DNA of 64,000 bases. Origin: Leminorella grimontii ATCC 33999 = DSM 5078. GTDB lineage: Bacteria; Pseudomonadota; Gammaproteobacteria; Enterobacterales; Enterobacteriaceae. Of the stretch, positions 9,310-18,264 are shown in pieces. Position 1 is the stretch's first letter. Each line of letters begins with the position of its first letter. The notes beneath the pieces were generated by a model, which saw only the letters and a list, made by a program, of their open reading frames with translations, was not told where the DNA came from and made no database searches. Both the position numbers and the translations under genes were made by a program. The stretch spans positions 1-64,000 of the forward strand of contig NZ_AUUA01000003.1 in NCBI RefSeq assembly GCF_000439085.1, written 5' to 3'.

Positions 9310-9336
9310 AAACGGCCGCAGCAACCGCGGCCGTTT
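9310..9336 (+). terminator. bamD terminator
   Basis: AAACGGCCGC, a 7-base loop and GCGGCCGTTT form a perfect 10-bp GC-rich stem, followed by a pyrimidine-rich CTATTTCTGCTGTTT tail. Confidence 0.8.
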
Positions 9337-9475
9337 CTATTTCTGCTGTTTCTGCTGTTACACTCTTCCCCTGCTTTACGCGCGTCGTTTTCCCTTATTT
9401 ACATCATTCAGAAAACCGGATAACTTACTCAGATACCGATTTATTTGAATAATAATTCACTATAGGGCAAATAAT

Positions 9476-10654
9476 ATGGACAGGCGAACGCTACTTAAAT
9501 CTTCCGGTCTGCTGCTAGGCGGGCTCACTCTGGGGCAGTTAGTAACCGGCACGGCGCGGGCGAGTCAGGGAACTCAGGCAGCTAACCAAACGCCCGTGTT
9601 GCCCACACCAACGAAAGAACAGCCGCTGCTGCTAAACTTTAACGAGAATTCGCTGGGCATGTCGCCTAAGGCGCATCAGGCGGTGATTGATGCGCTGCCC
9701 CAGGCCTTCCGCTACCCCGACGCGGCCAGAGAGAAGCTGATTGAAAAAATCGCTCAGTTACACAAACTCCAGGTTTCCAACCTGTCCTTAGGAAACGGAT
9801 CGTCAGAGTCAATTCAGGCTGCCGTTCAGATGGGGATCTATCAGGCGCAGAAAGCCGGTAAAAAAGTTCAACTGATAGTACCCGATCCGACCTTCAACTA
9901 CGCAGAGCTTTACGCCTCATCCCTCGGCGTCAGCGTGGTCAAAATACCGCTCAACGACAGGCTGGGATTTGACGTTGACGGGTTGAAGAAAGCGGCAGAG
10001 GCGTTTGACGGCGTGTCTATCGTTTATCTGTGTAACCCAAATAACCCGACGGCGACCATTACGCCAGCCGCGCAGCTGGAGCCCTGGATTGCAAGCGCAT
10101 CGGAAAATACGCTGTTCATCCTCGACGAAGCCTATGCTGAATTCGTCACGGACCCAAGCTTTCGCAGCGGCATCGAACTTGTGCTAAAAGAGAACAAAAA
10201 GGTCATCGTCACCCGTACGTTCTCAAAAATCTATGCGCTCGCAGGATTACGTATTGGCTATGCGGTTGCCCATCCAGACGTAATTGCACAAATTGAAGCC
10301 TTCATGTCTCTCGACAACACCAACGCGGCCGGCGCCGTTGCCGCATTGGCTTCACTGGAAGATAAAACCTTCTTGACCATTAGCCGAACGTCAGTTGACA
10401 CCGCGCGCAAAATCGTCACCAACGCGTTGGATAAGCTGGGATTAGAGTATCTTCCTTCACAGGCAAACTTTATCTTTCACAGGGTTCCCGGCGACGTAAA
10501 AACCTATCAGCAGCGCATGAAGGAATATCACGTTTTCGTCGGCCGTGAATTCCCGCCGGCAACCGGTTGGAATCGCCTGACGCTGGGCACACCGGAAGAA
10601 ATGACCACCTTCGTCAGCTTGCTTAACGAGTTCCGCGCCAAGGGCTGGGTATAA
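9476..10654 (+). CDS. PLP aminotransferase, HisC-like, with Tat-like leader
   Basis: A 392-residue fold-type I aminotransferase resembling histidinol-phosphate aminotransferase. Visible motifs: SLGNGSSESIQ (phosphate cup), CNPNNPTATI, the Asp of LDEAYAEF, and RTFSKIYALAGLRIGYA, where the Lys binds PLP. The first 30 residues look like a twin-arginine signal: MDRRTLLKSSGLLLGGLTLG, then a likely cleavage after TARA. Cytosolic HisC proteins lack this, so the enzyme may act in the periplasm on an unknown amino donor or acceptor. It is monocistronic; a TATA-like stretch and a weak ribosome site precede the ATG. It is not a biosynthetic HisC by context, because no his genes are near. Confidence 0.85.
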   Translation: MDRRTLLKSSGLLLGGLTLGQLVTGTARASQGTQAANQTPVLPTPTKEQPLLLNFNENSLGMSPKAHQAVIDALPQAFRYPDAAREKLIEKIAQLHKLQVSNLSLGNGSSESIQAAVQMGIYQAQKAGKKVQLIVPDPTFNYAELYASSLGVSVVKIPLNDRLGFDVDGLKKAAEAFDGVSIVYLCNPNNPTATITPAAQLEPWIASASENTLFILDEAYAEFVTDPSFRSGIELVLKENKKVIVTRTFSKIYALAGLRIGYAVAHPDVIAQIEAFMSLDNTNAAGAVAALASLEDKTFLTISRTSVDTARKIVTNALDKLGLEYLPSQANFIFHRVPGDVKTYQQRMKEYHVFVGREFPPATGWNRLTLGTPEEMTTFVSLLNEFRAKGWV

Positions 10655-10688
10655 TTCTCTCGGCCTAACGGCCGCATTATCAATAGCG

Positions 10689-10725
10689 AAAAAAATGGGT
10701 TATGGCTGTTAACGCCATAACCCAT
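10689..10725 (-). terminator. Terminator of the sugar-acid operon
   Basis: ATGGGTTATGGC and GCCATAACCCAT form a perfect 12-bp stem with a 7-base loop. On the minus strand the stem is followed by a run of T (A-run 10689-10695), so it ends the leftward MFS gene; it may also stop the rightward aminotransferase message. Confidence 0.85.
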
Positions 10726-10749
10726 ATATAGCACGCCTCTTAGCTATCG

Positions 10750-12012
10750 CTATTTCTCATCCGGCTTTTTCAGGAAGAAGCCATAAGAAATCGCACCAAC
10801 CAGCAGCAAACAGGCGCCAAGGATGAAAACGTTTCCAAAGCTGCCTGTCTTATCCAAAATAACGCCGGTCACGATAGGCGCCATCGCCGCCCCTAAAAAT
10901 CCGCCGAAATTTTGAATTGCCCCCAGTGAGCCAACCTGATTGCTTGGCGCAACGTCAGCAGCCAGAGTCCAGATAACGCCCGACGGCAATTGAGATGCAA
11001 AATATCCGATGGACAGCAGAACAATGCTGAGCACCGTATTATCAATAAAGGCGATTGGCGCTACGGACGCGGCGGCAATAACAGCGCCGCCAACGATGGG
11101 AATTTTACGCGCATTAATCGGCTTTATTCCCTTCCTGATGGCATAGTCAGAAATAATGCCGCCAAGCAATACGCCAATAATTCCACAGAAGAAGGGAATA
11201 GAGGCAATCCAGCCCATTTGCTTTAATGTAAAGCCCTGTTCACGCTCAAGATAGCTGGGTAGCCAAGTCAGATAGACCCAAATCGTGAACATGATGCCGA
11301 AGTTACCCAAAATCATAAACCAGGTGACTTTTTGCTTAAGCAAATCCCCCCAGGACGCTTGCTTAACTGAAGACGACTTGGCGAGCTGCTCAGCCTTCGC
11401 TTCTTCTTCGCCTTTAATAAGCAGCGCTTCTTCCGGCGTCGGTTCGCGATAAATTTTTAACCACACGAGCATAACCAACAGGCCGAAAACGCCTACGACG
11501 ACGAACATGCCGCGCCAGGTCATGGTTAACATCAAAATGGTTAACAGAGGAGGCGCTATCGCATTAGCGATTTGCGAGCCCGTATTGATAATAGAAACGG
11601 GAACGCCGCGCTCTTCTTTTGAAAACCAAGTCTGCGTAGCCTTTAAGCCGGAGGTAAAGAACGGTGATTCCGCAACGCCTAAAACTACGCGCATCGCATA
11701 AAACATCGAATAGCTATTTAAGAAACCGCAGGCAATGGTGACGATGGACCAAAGGCCCGACGCCCAGGCAAACATCTTTTTCGGCCCAAATTTATCAACC
11801 AGCCAACCGGCGGGTAAATTGGCAAGAGCATACGGCCAAAGAAAGGCCGATAATAAAAAGCCCATCTGCGTTTGGGATAAACCAAATTCTTCGGAAATTG
11901 TTGTATTGGCAATACTTAAGTTGGATCTATCCAGATAATTAACAATAGCGCCAACAACTAATAAAATGACAAAACCCCACCTCAAGCGAGGCTTTTGCTT
12001 TATTAATGTCAT
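10750..12012 (-). CDS. MFS transporter, anion:cation symporter family
   Basis: A 420-residue, 12-TM carrier of the ACS family that includes the galactonate, glucarate and hexuronate carriers DgoT, GudP and ExuT. NYLDRSNLSIA near residue 25 and the loop motif GWLVDKFGPKKMF (about 89-101) are typical of that family. A good ribosome site (AAAGGA) precedes the ATG. It is the last gene of a minus-strand set IclR regulator, aldolase, transporter, so it most likely imports the sugar acid that feeds the aldolase. The exact substrate cannot be read from the sequence. Confidence 0.9.
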   Translation of the reverse strand: MTLIKQKPRLRWGFVILLVVGAIVNYLDRSNLSIANTTISEEFGLSQTQMGFLLSAFLWPYALANLPAGWLVDKFGPKKMFAWASGLWSIVTIACGFLNSYSMFYAMRVVLGVAESPFFTSGLKATQTWFSKEERGVPVSIINTGSQIANAIAPPLLTILMLTMTWRGMFVVVGVFGLLVMLVWLKIYREPTPEEALLIKGEEEAKAEQLAKSSSVKQASWGDLLKQKVTWFMILGNFGIMFTIWVYLTWLPSYLEREQGFTLKQMGWIASIPFFCGIIGVLLGGIISDYAIRKGIKPINARKIPIVGGAVIAAASVAPIAFIDNTVLSIVLLSIGYFASQLPSGVIWTLAADVAPSNQVGSLGAIQNFGGFLGAAMAPIVTGVILDKTGSFGNVFILGACLLLVGAISYGFFLKKPDEK

Positions 12013-12093
12013 GTTATATTCCTTTAAATTACAGGTAAGAATATATCTCGATGTTATCGAAATATATTTATTAATTATTCAAAGTTAGAAATA

Positions 12094-12747
12094 TTAAAGA
12101 CCGCTTTTCGCCTTCGCTATTGCTGCCAGGAAGGTCTTTGCCGCTTGAGTGACCTTACTATAATCGTTATCTTTTTGAGCCGCCTTAGTGATATAGCTTG
12201 CCAGACCAACGCAAATAGCCCCGGCCGCAAACCATTCGGATACGTTTTCCGGCGTTACGCCGCCCGTGGGCGAAATAGGCGCGTGCGAAAGAGGGGCCAT
12301 AATGGATTTAACATATGCAGGGCTTAGGAACTCTGCGGGAAATAGCTTCACAATATCCGCACCGGCATCCAGCGTATTTTGGATCTCCGCCGGAGTAAAA
12401 GCGCCGCTCATTGTCACGACCTGATAGCGATTAGCCATTTTTATCATTTCAGGATTTAACTGCGGGCTAACCAGCAGCTCTGCGCCAGCGCGAATTGCCG
12501 CATTGGCCGTTTCACCGTCTAGAACGGTGCCTGCTCCAATCAGAATACCCTGTGATTTATATTTATTTGATAAGTATTTAATAACGTCAAGCGCATTAGG
12601 AACGCTCATCGGTATTTCCAATACTGTAATACCGCCTTCAATTGCCGCTTCGGCAATTTTAATTGTTTCTTCTTCATTATCTAATCTGACAATTAGCACC
12701 GCGCCAGAATCGATAATTTTTTTCATATTGTTAAACTTGGTATACAT
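12094..12747 (-). CDS. KDPG/KHG-type aldolase
   Basis: A 217-residue class I aldolase of the Eda/DgoA family, cleaving a 2-keto-3-deoxy-6-phospho sugar acid (or 4-hydroxy-2-oxoglutarate) to pyruvate plus an aldehyde. Family landmarks are the early VLIVR, the catalytic Glu in LEIP, GAGTV, SPQ, the Schiff-base Lys in VKLFPAE, and the phosphate-binding PTGGV. A clear AGGAGA ribosome site fixes the ATG. It sits between the IclR regulator (35-base gap) and the MFS carrier (81-base gap). Whether the substrate is the gluconate or galactonate form is not visible. Confidence 0.9.
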   Translation of the reverse strand: MYTKFNNMKKIIDSGAVLIVRLDNEEETIKIAEAAIEGGITVLEIPMSVPNALDVIKYLSNKYKSQGILIGAGTVLDGETANAAIRAGAELLVSPQLNPEMIKMANRYQVVTMSGAFTPAEIQNTLDAGADIVKLFPAEFLSPAYVKSIMAPLSHAPISPTGGVTPENVSEWFAAGAICVGLASYITKAAQKDNDYSKVTQAAKTFLAAIAKAKSGL

Positions 12748-12782
12748 CAGAGTCTCCTGAAGTGTTCATTTCTTATCACTAA

Positions 12783-13577
12783 TTACAACAAATACGGTTT
12801 ATGCCCCGTAAAGCCCAATTTTCTGGATATCTGCATCGCGGTTTGAGTCACAAGCTTTGCGATTATTTGCTCTTTTTCTTCAGTCATTCCGCTATACAGG
12901 CTAGCAACGCTGCATGAAGCAATCGGCAGATTGGTATGGTTATAAATAGCCGTACCTATGCAGTACATTTCCAAATTATCTTCGCGATCGTCAATCGAGT
13001 AACCATTTTGACGAGTCAGATTGGCGTCGCTCAGTACGTCCGTTAGGTTGGTTTTGGACAACGGCGTTTTTGTAGGGTAAGGCTCGCTGCCAAGCAGTTG
13101 AGCAATCTTGCGGTCGGGGAAAGCCGCAAGCAGCGCCTTCCCTAGCCCCGTAGTGTGCAGGTGACGCGCAGATCCCAGCTTAGCCGTAGGCCTCATGACC
13201 GAGTGGCTTTCCGCTTTATCCAAATAGACGATTTTACCTTTGTCTTCCATCCCCAGAAAAACGGTGCTCCCGGTTTTCCTATTCAGCTCTTGTATAAAAG
13301 GCTTGGCAATATCAACCACGCTCAAATTGCTCACAACGGCGCTGCCGATTTCAAAAGCCAAGATGCTAAGGCCATAAGTCTTATTTATCGGGTCTTTAAC
13401 TTCTACAATTCCCTTATAAATTAAAGTTTGAACCAATTCAAAGGCGCTGCTTTTGGGTATTTGCATCATTTCGCAAATATTGTTAAGCGTTAACGCCTTG
13501 TCACTACCGCTAAGCAAAAGTAAAAGATCGATAACGCGCTCAGCGGATTTATTAATTTTTTCAGGCTTAGTCTTCAT
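12783..13577 (-). CDS. IclR-family transcriptional regulator
   Basis: A 264-residue regulator: N-terminal winged helix (about 12-75, with MQIPKSSAFELVQTL as recognition helix region) and C-terminal IclR effector domain (about 90-260; GLGKALLAA and DREDNLEMYCIGTAIYN are characteristic). It is the first gene of the leftward operon and divergent from the kinase. Three copies of a TTCGCATATGCGAA-like palindrome lie in the shared 190-bp gap, one of them only 7 bases before its own start, which suggests autoregulation. Likely a KdgR-like repressor released by the keto-sugar acid, but this is inference. Confidence 0.9.
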   Translation of the reverse strand: MKTKPEKINKSAERVIDLLLLLSGSDKALTLNNICEMMQIPKSSAFELVQTLIYKGIVEVKDPINKTYGLSILAFEIGSAVVSNLSVVDIAKPFIQELNRKTGSTVFLGMEDKGKIVYLDKAESHSVMRPTAKLGSARHLHTTGLGKALLAAFPDRKIAQLLGSEPYPTKTPLSKTNLTDVLSDANLTRQNGYSIDDREDNLEMYCIGTAIYNHTNLPIASCSVASLYSGMTEEKEQIIAKLVTQTAMQISRKLGFTGHKPYLL

Positions 13578-13583
13578 ATTTAG

Positions 13584-13597
13584 TTCACATATGCGAA
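13584..13597. promoter_or_regulatory. Candidate IclR operator 1
   Basis: TTCACATATGCGAA, one base off the perfect palindrome at 13736-13749. It overlaps the region just before the IclR regulator start. Confidence 0.65.
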
Positions 13598-13716
13598 TTG
13601 TGATAGGTGTTCAAATATTTGAGCCAAAAACTTCATTTAGCATACCACAGCCACTATTATACGAATTACACCGTATAGACTATTTGTACAAAGTACATAG
13701 CAGTTCACATTAAGGG

Positions 13717-13730
13717 TTCGCATATACGAA
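13717..13730. promoter_or_regulatory. Candidate IclR operator 2
   Basis: TTCGCATATACGAA, one base off a perfect palindrome. Its centre is 19 bp from that of operator 3, close to two helical turns, allowing two dimers on one face of the DNA in front of the kinase gene. Confidence 0.7.
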
Positions 13731-13735
13731 TTATG

Positions 13736-13749
13736 TTCGCATATGCGAA
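13736..13749. promoter_or_regulatory. Candidate IclR operator 3
   Basis: TTCGCATATGCGAA is a perfect 14-bp palindrome, 18 bases before the kinase GTG start. A related half-site (ATACGAAT) also lies near 13660. Confidence 0.72.
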
Positions 13750-13767
13750 TTTACATCGAGGAACATC

Positions 13768-14334
13768 GTGGCTAAAGTTATTTTTTTAATTGGAGCGGCC
13801 GGCTCTGGTAAGTCGACAATCGGCAAACTGCTAGCGTCAAAGCTAAACTACAGCTATCTGGATAAAGACGTCGTGTCGAATCGCTTTACCGGTAAGCTGC
13901 TTGTCATGCAAGGACATGCGCCTACTGACAGAGATGGATGTGATTTTTACAAGAACGAAGTTATGCCGCTAGAGTATGAAACCTTACTGCATCTCGCGGG
14001 AGAAAATCTCAAATTAGGCAATTCTGTGGTCCTTGATGCGCCCTTTTTAGGCTATTTCTCCGACCCCAATTTTGTTAAAAACAGCATTGCTGAATACGGC
14101 TGGAGTCAGGATGTTGATGCCAACGTTCTTGAAGTCACTGTGAAGCCCGAAGTGCTAAAAAATCGGATTATCACACGCAACAATGCCCGCGACGCCTGGA
14201 AGCTGGAAAACTGGGATGCGTTCATTCAAAGCATCCTGGAAAAGAAATGCCTTTGGGACGGCGTTAACTATATTCGATTTGATAATAGCGGATCGAACGT
14301 CAATGAAGCACTTCTATATAGCTACTTCAAATAG
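13768..14334 (+). CDS. P-loop kinase, gluconokinase/shikimate-kinase-like
   Basis: A 188-residue P-loop NTPase with Walker A GAAGSGKST near residue 9, a DKD motif after the first strand (YLDKDVVSNRF), and VLDAPFLGYF at the Walker B-like position. Size and layout resemble small-molecule kinases such as GntK, though it is not a recognised GntK. The GTG start has a GAGG ribosome site 6 to 7 bases upstream and two operators before it. Because it is divergent from the aldolase/transporter operon and shares its operators, it probably phosphorylates the imported sugar acid before aldol cleavage, the step DgoK or KdgK performs elsewhere. That role is inference. Confidence 0.8.
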   Translation: MAKVIFLIGAAGSGKSTIGKLLASKLNYSYLDKDVVSNRFTGKLLVMQGHAPTDRDGCDFYKNEVMPLEYETLLHLAGENLKLGNSVVLDAPFLGYFSDPNFVKNSIAEYGWSQDVDANVLEVTVKPEVLKNRIITRNNARDAWKLENWDAFIQSILEKKCLWDGVNYIRFDNSGSNVNEALLYSYFK

Positions 14335-14372
14335 CCGAAGTTAAAAAGACAACCCCGCTTCGCGGGCACATG

Positions 14373-14401
14373 AAAAAGGGCTTAGCATTGCTAAGCCCTT
14401 T
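14373..14401 (-). terminator. Terminator of rpsP-rimM-trmD-rplS
   Basis: AAAGGGCTTAGC and GCTAAGCCCTTT form a perfect 12-bp stem with a 3-base loop. On the minus strand a run of T follows, ending the ribosomal operon; it can also stop the kinase message arriving from the other side. Confidence 0.88.
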
Positions 14402-14423
14402 GTATATCGCTTTTGGATGTCGC

Positions 14424-14798
<375 letters not shown>

Positions 14799-14836
14799 CT
14801 AGGTAAACTGAAACGTCGGGAACACAACGTTACCCG

Positions 14837-15586
14837 TTAGTCTTGCTGTGCTTCATATTCCTTTTGGAACATGGTCAACAGCGCTGCTTGCTCATCAGTC
14901 AGAGCTAGGCTTTTTAGAAGCTCAGGTCTTCTAAGCCAGGTTCGGCCCAACGATTGCTTTAGGCGCCAACGGCGAATGTGTTCATGGTTGCCCGAAAGCA
15001 GCACTTGCGGAACTTCCATGCCGTCTAACACCTCAGGTCGAGTATAGTGCGGGCAGTCTAAAAGACCGTCAGCAAACGAGTCCTCTTCGGCCGACTGTTG
15101 ATGCCCCAGAACGCCCGGAATAAACCGAGAAACTGAATCAATCAACGTCATCGCGGGAAGCTCTCCGCCGCTGAGAACGTAATCACCAATGGACCACTCC
15201 TCATCGACTTCGGTTTGAATCACGCGCTCGTCTATTCCCTCATACCGGCCGCAAATCAGAATCATCTTCTCATTTGTCGCCAGCTCGCAAACTCCACGTT
15301 GGTCAAGTTTGCGCCCCTGCGGTGAAAGATAAATCACCTTCACCCCTTCGCCCGCTGCCGCTTTTGCCGTGTGTATGGCGTCCCGTAAGGGCTGAACCAT
15401 CATCAACATGCCGGGACCACCGCCGTAAGGCCGGTCGTCAACGGTGCGATGCCTATCGTGTGCGAAGTCGCGAGGACTCCAGATATTGACACTCAGCAGG
15501 CCATTCTTTACTGCTCGGCCGGTTACCCCGTAGTCGGTCACCGCGCGGAACATTTCGGGGAACAGGCTAATAACACCAATCCACAT
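14837..15586 (-). CDS. trmD: TrmD, tRNA (guanine-37-N1) methyltransferase
   Basis: Essential SPOUT methyltransferase that adds m1G37 next to the anticodon of tRNAs reading CNN codons. The start is set at [13 protein letters not shown] by alignment with E. coli, giving 249 residues; an in-frame ATG 81 bases upstream would only add an unrelated tail. The trefoil-knot SAM site is present ([43 protein letters not shown]). It follows rimM by 52 bases. Confidence 0.97.
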   Translation of the reverse strand: MWIGVISLFPEMFRAVTDYGVTGRAVKNGLLSVNIWSPRDFAHDRHRTVDDRPYGGGPGMLMMVQPLRDAIHTAKAAAGEGVKVIYLSPQGRKLDQRGVCELATNEKMILICGRYEGIDERVIQTEVDEEWSIGDYVLSGGELPAMTLIDSVSRFIPGVLGHQQSAEEDSFADGLLDCPHYTRPEVLDGMEVPQVLLSGNHEHIRRWRLKQSLGRTWLRRPELLKSLALTDEQAALLTMFQKEYEAQQD

Positions 15587-15638
15587 GCTTAACGTTCCAT
15601 CTATGACGACCGCCCTGCGCAGAGCGCGAGGCACGGAA

Positions 15639-16181
15639 TTAAAAACCGGGATCCCAATCGACTTCAATCAATTGAGCAGCGAGATCGACTTTCTTAATGA
15701 CTTGTTCATCAAGGAACGGGATTAAGCGCTCCTTTGCGCCAAAAGCATCCTTCAGATTCGCCCGCACGACTAAAACGTCGTTAGAACCGGTTTCCATCAT
15801 GTCAGTAACTTTACCCAGTTCATATCCGGAAGTGGTGACTACCTTGCAGCCCATAAGGTCTTTCCAGTAGTAATCGCCCTCTTCAAGCGCAGGCAGCTGC
15901 TCGCCGTTGACGGCAATTTCGCAATTGGTCAACGCCTGTGCAACGTCTCTGTCGTCTACGCCTTTGAGCTTGACGATCAGATCCTGATTGTGGCGTTTCC
16001 AGCTTTCCAGCTCGACGACGCGCCACTCACCGGCCCGTTTGATATACCACGGACGGTAGTCGAAAATGCTTTCGGTTTGCTCGGTGGATGAAAACACTCT
16101 GAGCCAACCACGAATTCCGTACGTAGACCCCAGTTTGCCAAGGACTACAGGATTTAACAGCGTGCTCATAATGATTGACAC
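15639..16181 (-). CDS. rimM: RimM, 30S maturation factor
   Basis: Assists late assembly of the 30S head near S19. The N-terminal barrel ([20 protein letters not shown]) and the PRC-barrel half ([24 protein letters not shown]) are both intact, ending VDWDPGF as in E. coli. The start is uncertain: the GTG at 16181 gives 180 residues (E. coli 182) and the ATG at 16169 gives 176; neither has a strong ribosome site. It starts about 9 bases after the rpsP stop. Confidence 0.95.
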   Translation of the reverse strand: MSIIMSTLLNPVVLGKLGSTYGIRGWLRVFSSTEQTESIFDYRPWYIKRAGEWRVVELESWKRHNQDLIVKLKGVDDRDVAQALTNCEIAVNGEQLPALEEGDYYWKDLMGCKVVTTSGYELGKVTDMMETGSNDVLVVRANLKDAFGAKERLIPFLDEQVIKKVDLAAQLIEVDWDPGF

Positions 16182-16190
16182 CCGAACAAG

Positions 16191-16439
16191 TTAAGCTGCT
16201 TTACCAGCTTCTTTAATCAGTTGTGCAACGCGGTCAGAAACCGTTGCACCCAGGCCGGTCCAGTGATTGACGCGGTCTAAGTCTAAACGCAGACGTTCTG
16301 CTTGACCGGTAGCTACCGGGTTGAAGAAGCCTACGCGTTCGATGAAGCGACCGTCGCGCGCATTGCGGCTGTCGGTCACGACAACTTGATAAAACGGACG
16401 CTTTTTAGCGCCGCCACGAGCTAAACGAATTGTTACCAT
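16191..16439 (-). CDS. rpsP: Ribosomal protein S16
   Basis: Small-subunit assembly protein bS16. The start [19 protein letters not shown] gives 82 residues, the E. coli length, with a good AGAGGA ribosome site; a longer in-frame start at 16478 is not supported. First gene of the rpsP-rimM-trmD-rplS operon. In E. coli ffh lies directly upstream; here about 6.4 kb of other genes intervene. Confidence 0.98.
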   Translation of the reverse strand: MVTIRLARGGAKKRPFYQVVVTDSRNARDGRFIERVGFFNPVATGQAERLRLDLDRVNHWTGLGATVSDRVAQLIKEAGKAA

Positions 16440-16468
16440 AACATCCTCTTTTGAGTTAATAAAACACA

Positions 16469-16494
16469 CAGACCCCATCGAGGAACGGGGTCTG
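16469..16494 (-). terminator. Hairpin in the rpsP leader
   Basis: CAGACCCC, a 10-base loop and GGGGTCTG form an 8-bp stem 30 bases upstream of the rpsP start. It may be an attenuator or leader structure of the ribosomal operon; no U-run follows on the minus strand, so termination is not certain. Confidence 0.45.
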
Positions 16495-16657
16495 GTGTCA
16501 TATAAAAAGCCCGAAAATTTTACTCATTTTGGCGCAAAAAGCAACTTAAAGCGCCCGCGATCCGCGCTTTAATCACAAATAACGCCTCAAATAATGAATG
16601 TAAACCTCAGAACTCCGTCCTCCAGGCTCTTAATCATAGCATCGCTGATTCTAAAGG

Positions 16658-18073
16658 TCAGCGAGTGGCGCTCATCGCCAGCGGCTTTTGCGACGGGTCA
16701 GCCACGCAGGTTTTAATGCCTCTGGCCCGCAGGCTGGCTTCCCCCTTCTCGGTACAGATAATCGTCGTACCGCACCCGCAAACCAGCCCTTTAAACATCA
16801 CAACCTCGCCGCCAACGATAGTGGCGACAGGCTGCCGGCGCTCTACGTCCAGTACGGTGATGTCGGCATCCATGCCGATGCCCAGAGTTCCCTTCTGCGG
16901 CAAGCGCAGCATACGGGAAGGGTTCCAGGAGGTTTTGATGATAAACTCATCCAGGCTGAGAACGTCAAGAAATACCAGCCCTAGCCCCTTTTCCACCAGC
17001 ACGTTACGAGGCAGACAGCCGCCGTCCGTCGACAGACAGTCAACCACAAAATCGCCGGAAGGCCGCTTGGCTTCGGCCAGCATAATTCTGGGCATCGGCG
17101 GATTCACAGGGAACATGCCGCCCAGTTCGGTCCCGTGCTCACGCCACAGGCGAATGCCTTCTTCGCCGGTCACCCGCACGCTTTCGCTGCCGCCGTTAAC
17201 CACGCAGCCGACCTTACCGGCCCTGAAGGCCCGCTCCATTCCCTCCTCGGAGGCTTCAAAGCCCAGCTTCTTCAAGCTGTTGCAGGTTACTTTGCTGATA
17301 GGAGCGCCGTCTTTACAGGCAAGGCTTGTGCCGTTAAGCGGCGAAATATAGGACTCGCTATAAATATTGGGATTATTCACCAGAAGCGAAATGGCTTCCT
17401 GAGCCTCTTCCAGTTCAGGATTAATCGCGCCGCGGCAGTAGCTGTTGATATGGGCAAGATGGAGAAAATGCCCGTCCGCCATGGCAATCGCTTCTCGCAT
17501 GCCTTCAATGTTGGAGCCGTGTTCCGTCGTTCCGGCATGCCAGGCGACGTATCCTCCCTGACGAGCGATTTCGGCAATCAGCTTCGCGGAAGCGTCCGGC
17601 GTTAACGGGTAGTGGCCGCCCAAAAGCTTTACGCCATAGGCGCCATCTCGCAGGCTTTTTTCAACCAGCGCCCGAATCTCGGAATCTGAGGGCGAAGCGC
17701 TGTTAAACGTATAGGGCGGGCTGGCGTACTGTAGGATCGCGACGTTTAACCCGGCGCCGTGCTGTGGGATCGACTGAAGGATATCCTCCATCGGCCCCGC
17801 CATGTCAAGCGTGGTGCAAACGCCCGCTTTCGCCAGCATCGTCTGGCCGTTATCGCTGCCCCAAAAGGCGCTGACGTGCGTGTGCGGGTCGATAATGCCG
17901 GGAATGGCGGTATAGCCGCTCAGGTCAATCAGCGTTCTGGCCTGACTCATGGCGATATCTGGCTCGACGGCGGCGACTTTTCCATCGAAAATCGCGATGT
18001 CTGCCTGGCAGTCCACGCCGTTGATTGGATCTTTCACCCAGACGCCTTTTACTACCGTATCGTATTGGTACAT
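16658..18073 (-). CDS. Amidohydrolase-superfamily deacylase
   Basis: A metal-dependent hydrolase of about 471 residues in the dihydroorotase/D-aminoacylase branch. Landmarks: IPGIIDPHTHVS (metal His pair, near residue 62), GAYGVKLLGG (Lys at the bridging position), AWHAGTTEHG and LAHINSYCRG (metal His), and the Asp of CLSTDGG. This pattern suits N-acyl-D-amino acid deacylases. The start at 18073 (MYQYDTVVKG) is preceded by a weak GAGA; an ATG 12 bases earlier is also possible. It is divergent from an M20 peptidase across a 191-bp gap, which suggests that the two act on the same acylated or peptide substrate. Substrate not known. Confidence 0.85.
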   Translation of the reverse strand: MYQYDTVVKGVWVKDPINGVDCQADIAIFDGKVAAVEPDIAMSQARTLIDLSGYTAIPGIIDPHTHVSAFWGSDNGQTMLAKAGVCTTLDMAGPMEDILQSIPQHGAGLNVAILQYASPPYTFNSASPSDSEIRALVEKSLRDGAYGVKLLGGHYPLTPDASAKLIAEIARQGGYVAWHAGTTEHGSNIEGMREAIAMADGHFLHLAHINSYCRGAINPELEEAQEAISLLVNNPNIYSESYISPLNGTSLACKDGAPISKVTCNSLKKLGFEASEEGMERAFRAGKVGCVVNGGSESVRVTGEEGIRLWREHGTELGGMFPVNPPMPRIMLAEAKRPSGDFVVDCLSTDGGCLPRNVLVEKGLGLVFLDVLSLDEFIIKTSWNPSRMLRLPQKGTLGIGMDADITVLDVERRQPVATIVGGEVVMFKGLVCGCGTTIICTEKGEASLRARGIKTCVADPSQKPLAMSATR

Positions 18074-18264
18074 GGCTGTTCTCATTTTGTTTATTATTTA
18101 TTCAGAACAAACTAACAATCGTTCGTCAAAGTCACAATGCAAAGAACGCAGGCACCATGCAAAACCGACATCGTTTGCAGTGCATAAGGGGTGTTTTCGG
18201 CTTTTTTTTCACTCCTCAGAGGGATATGCTTGGGACCTCATCCTAAAAAATGAAGGTAAAAACC

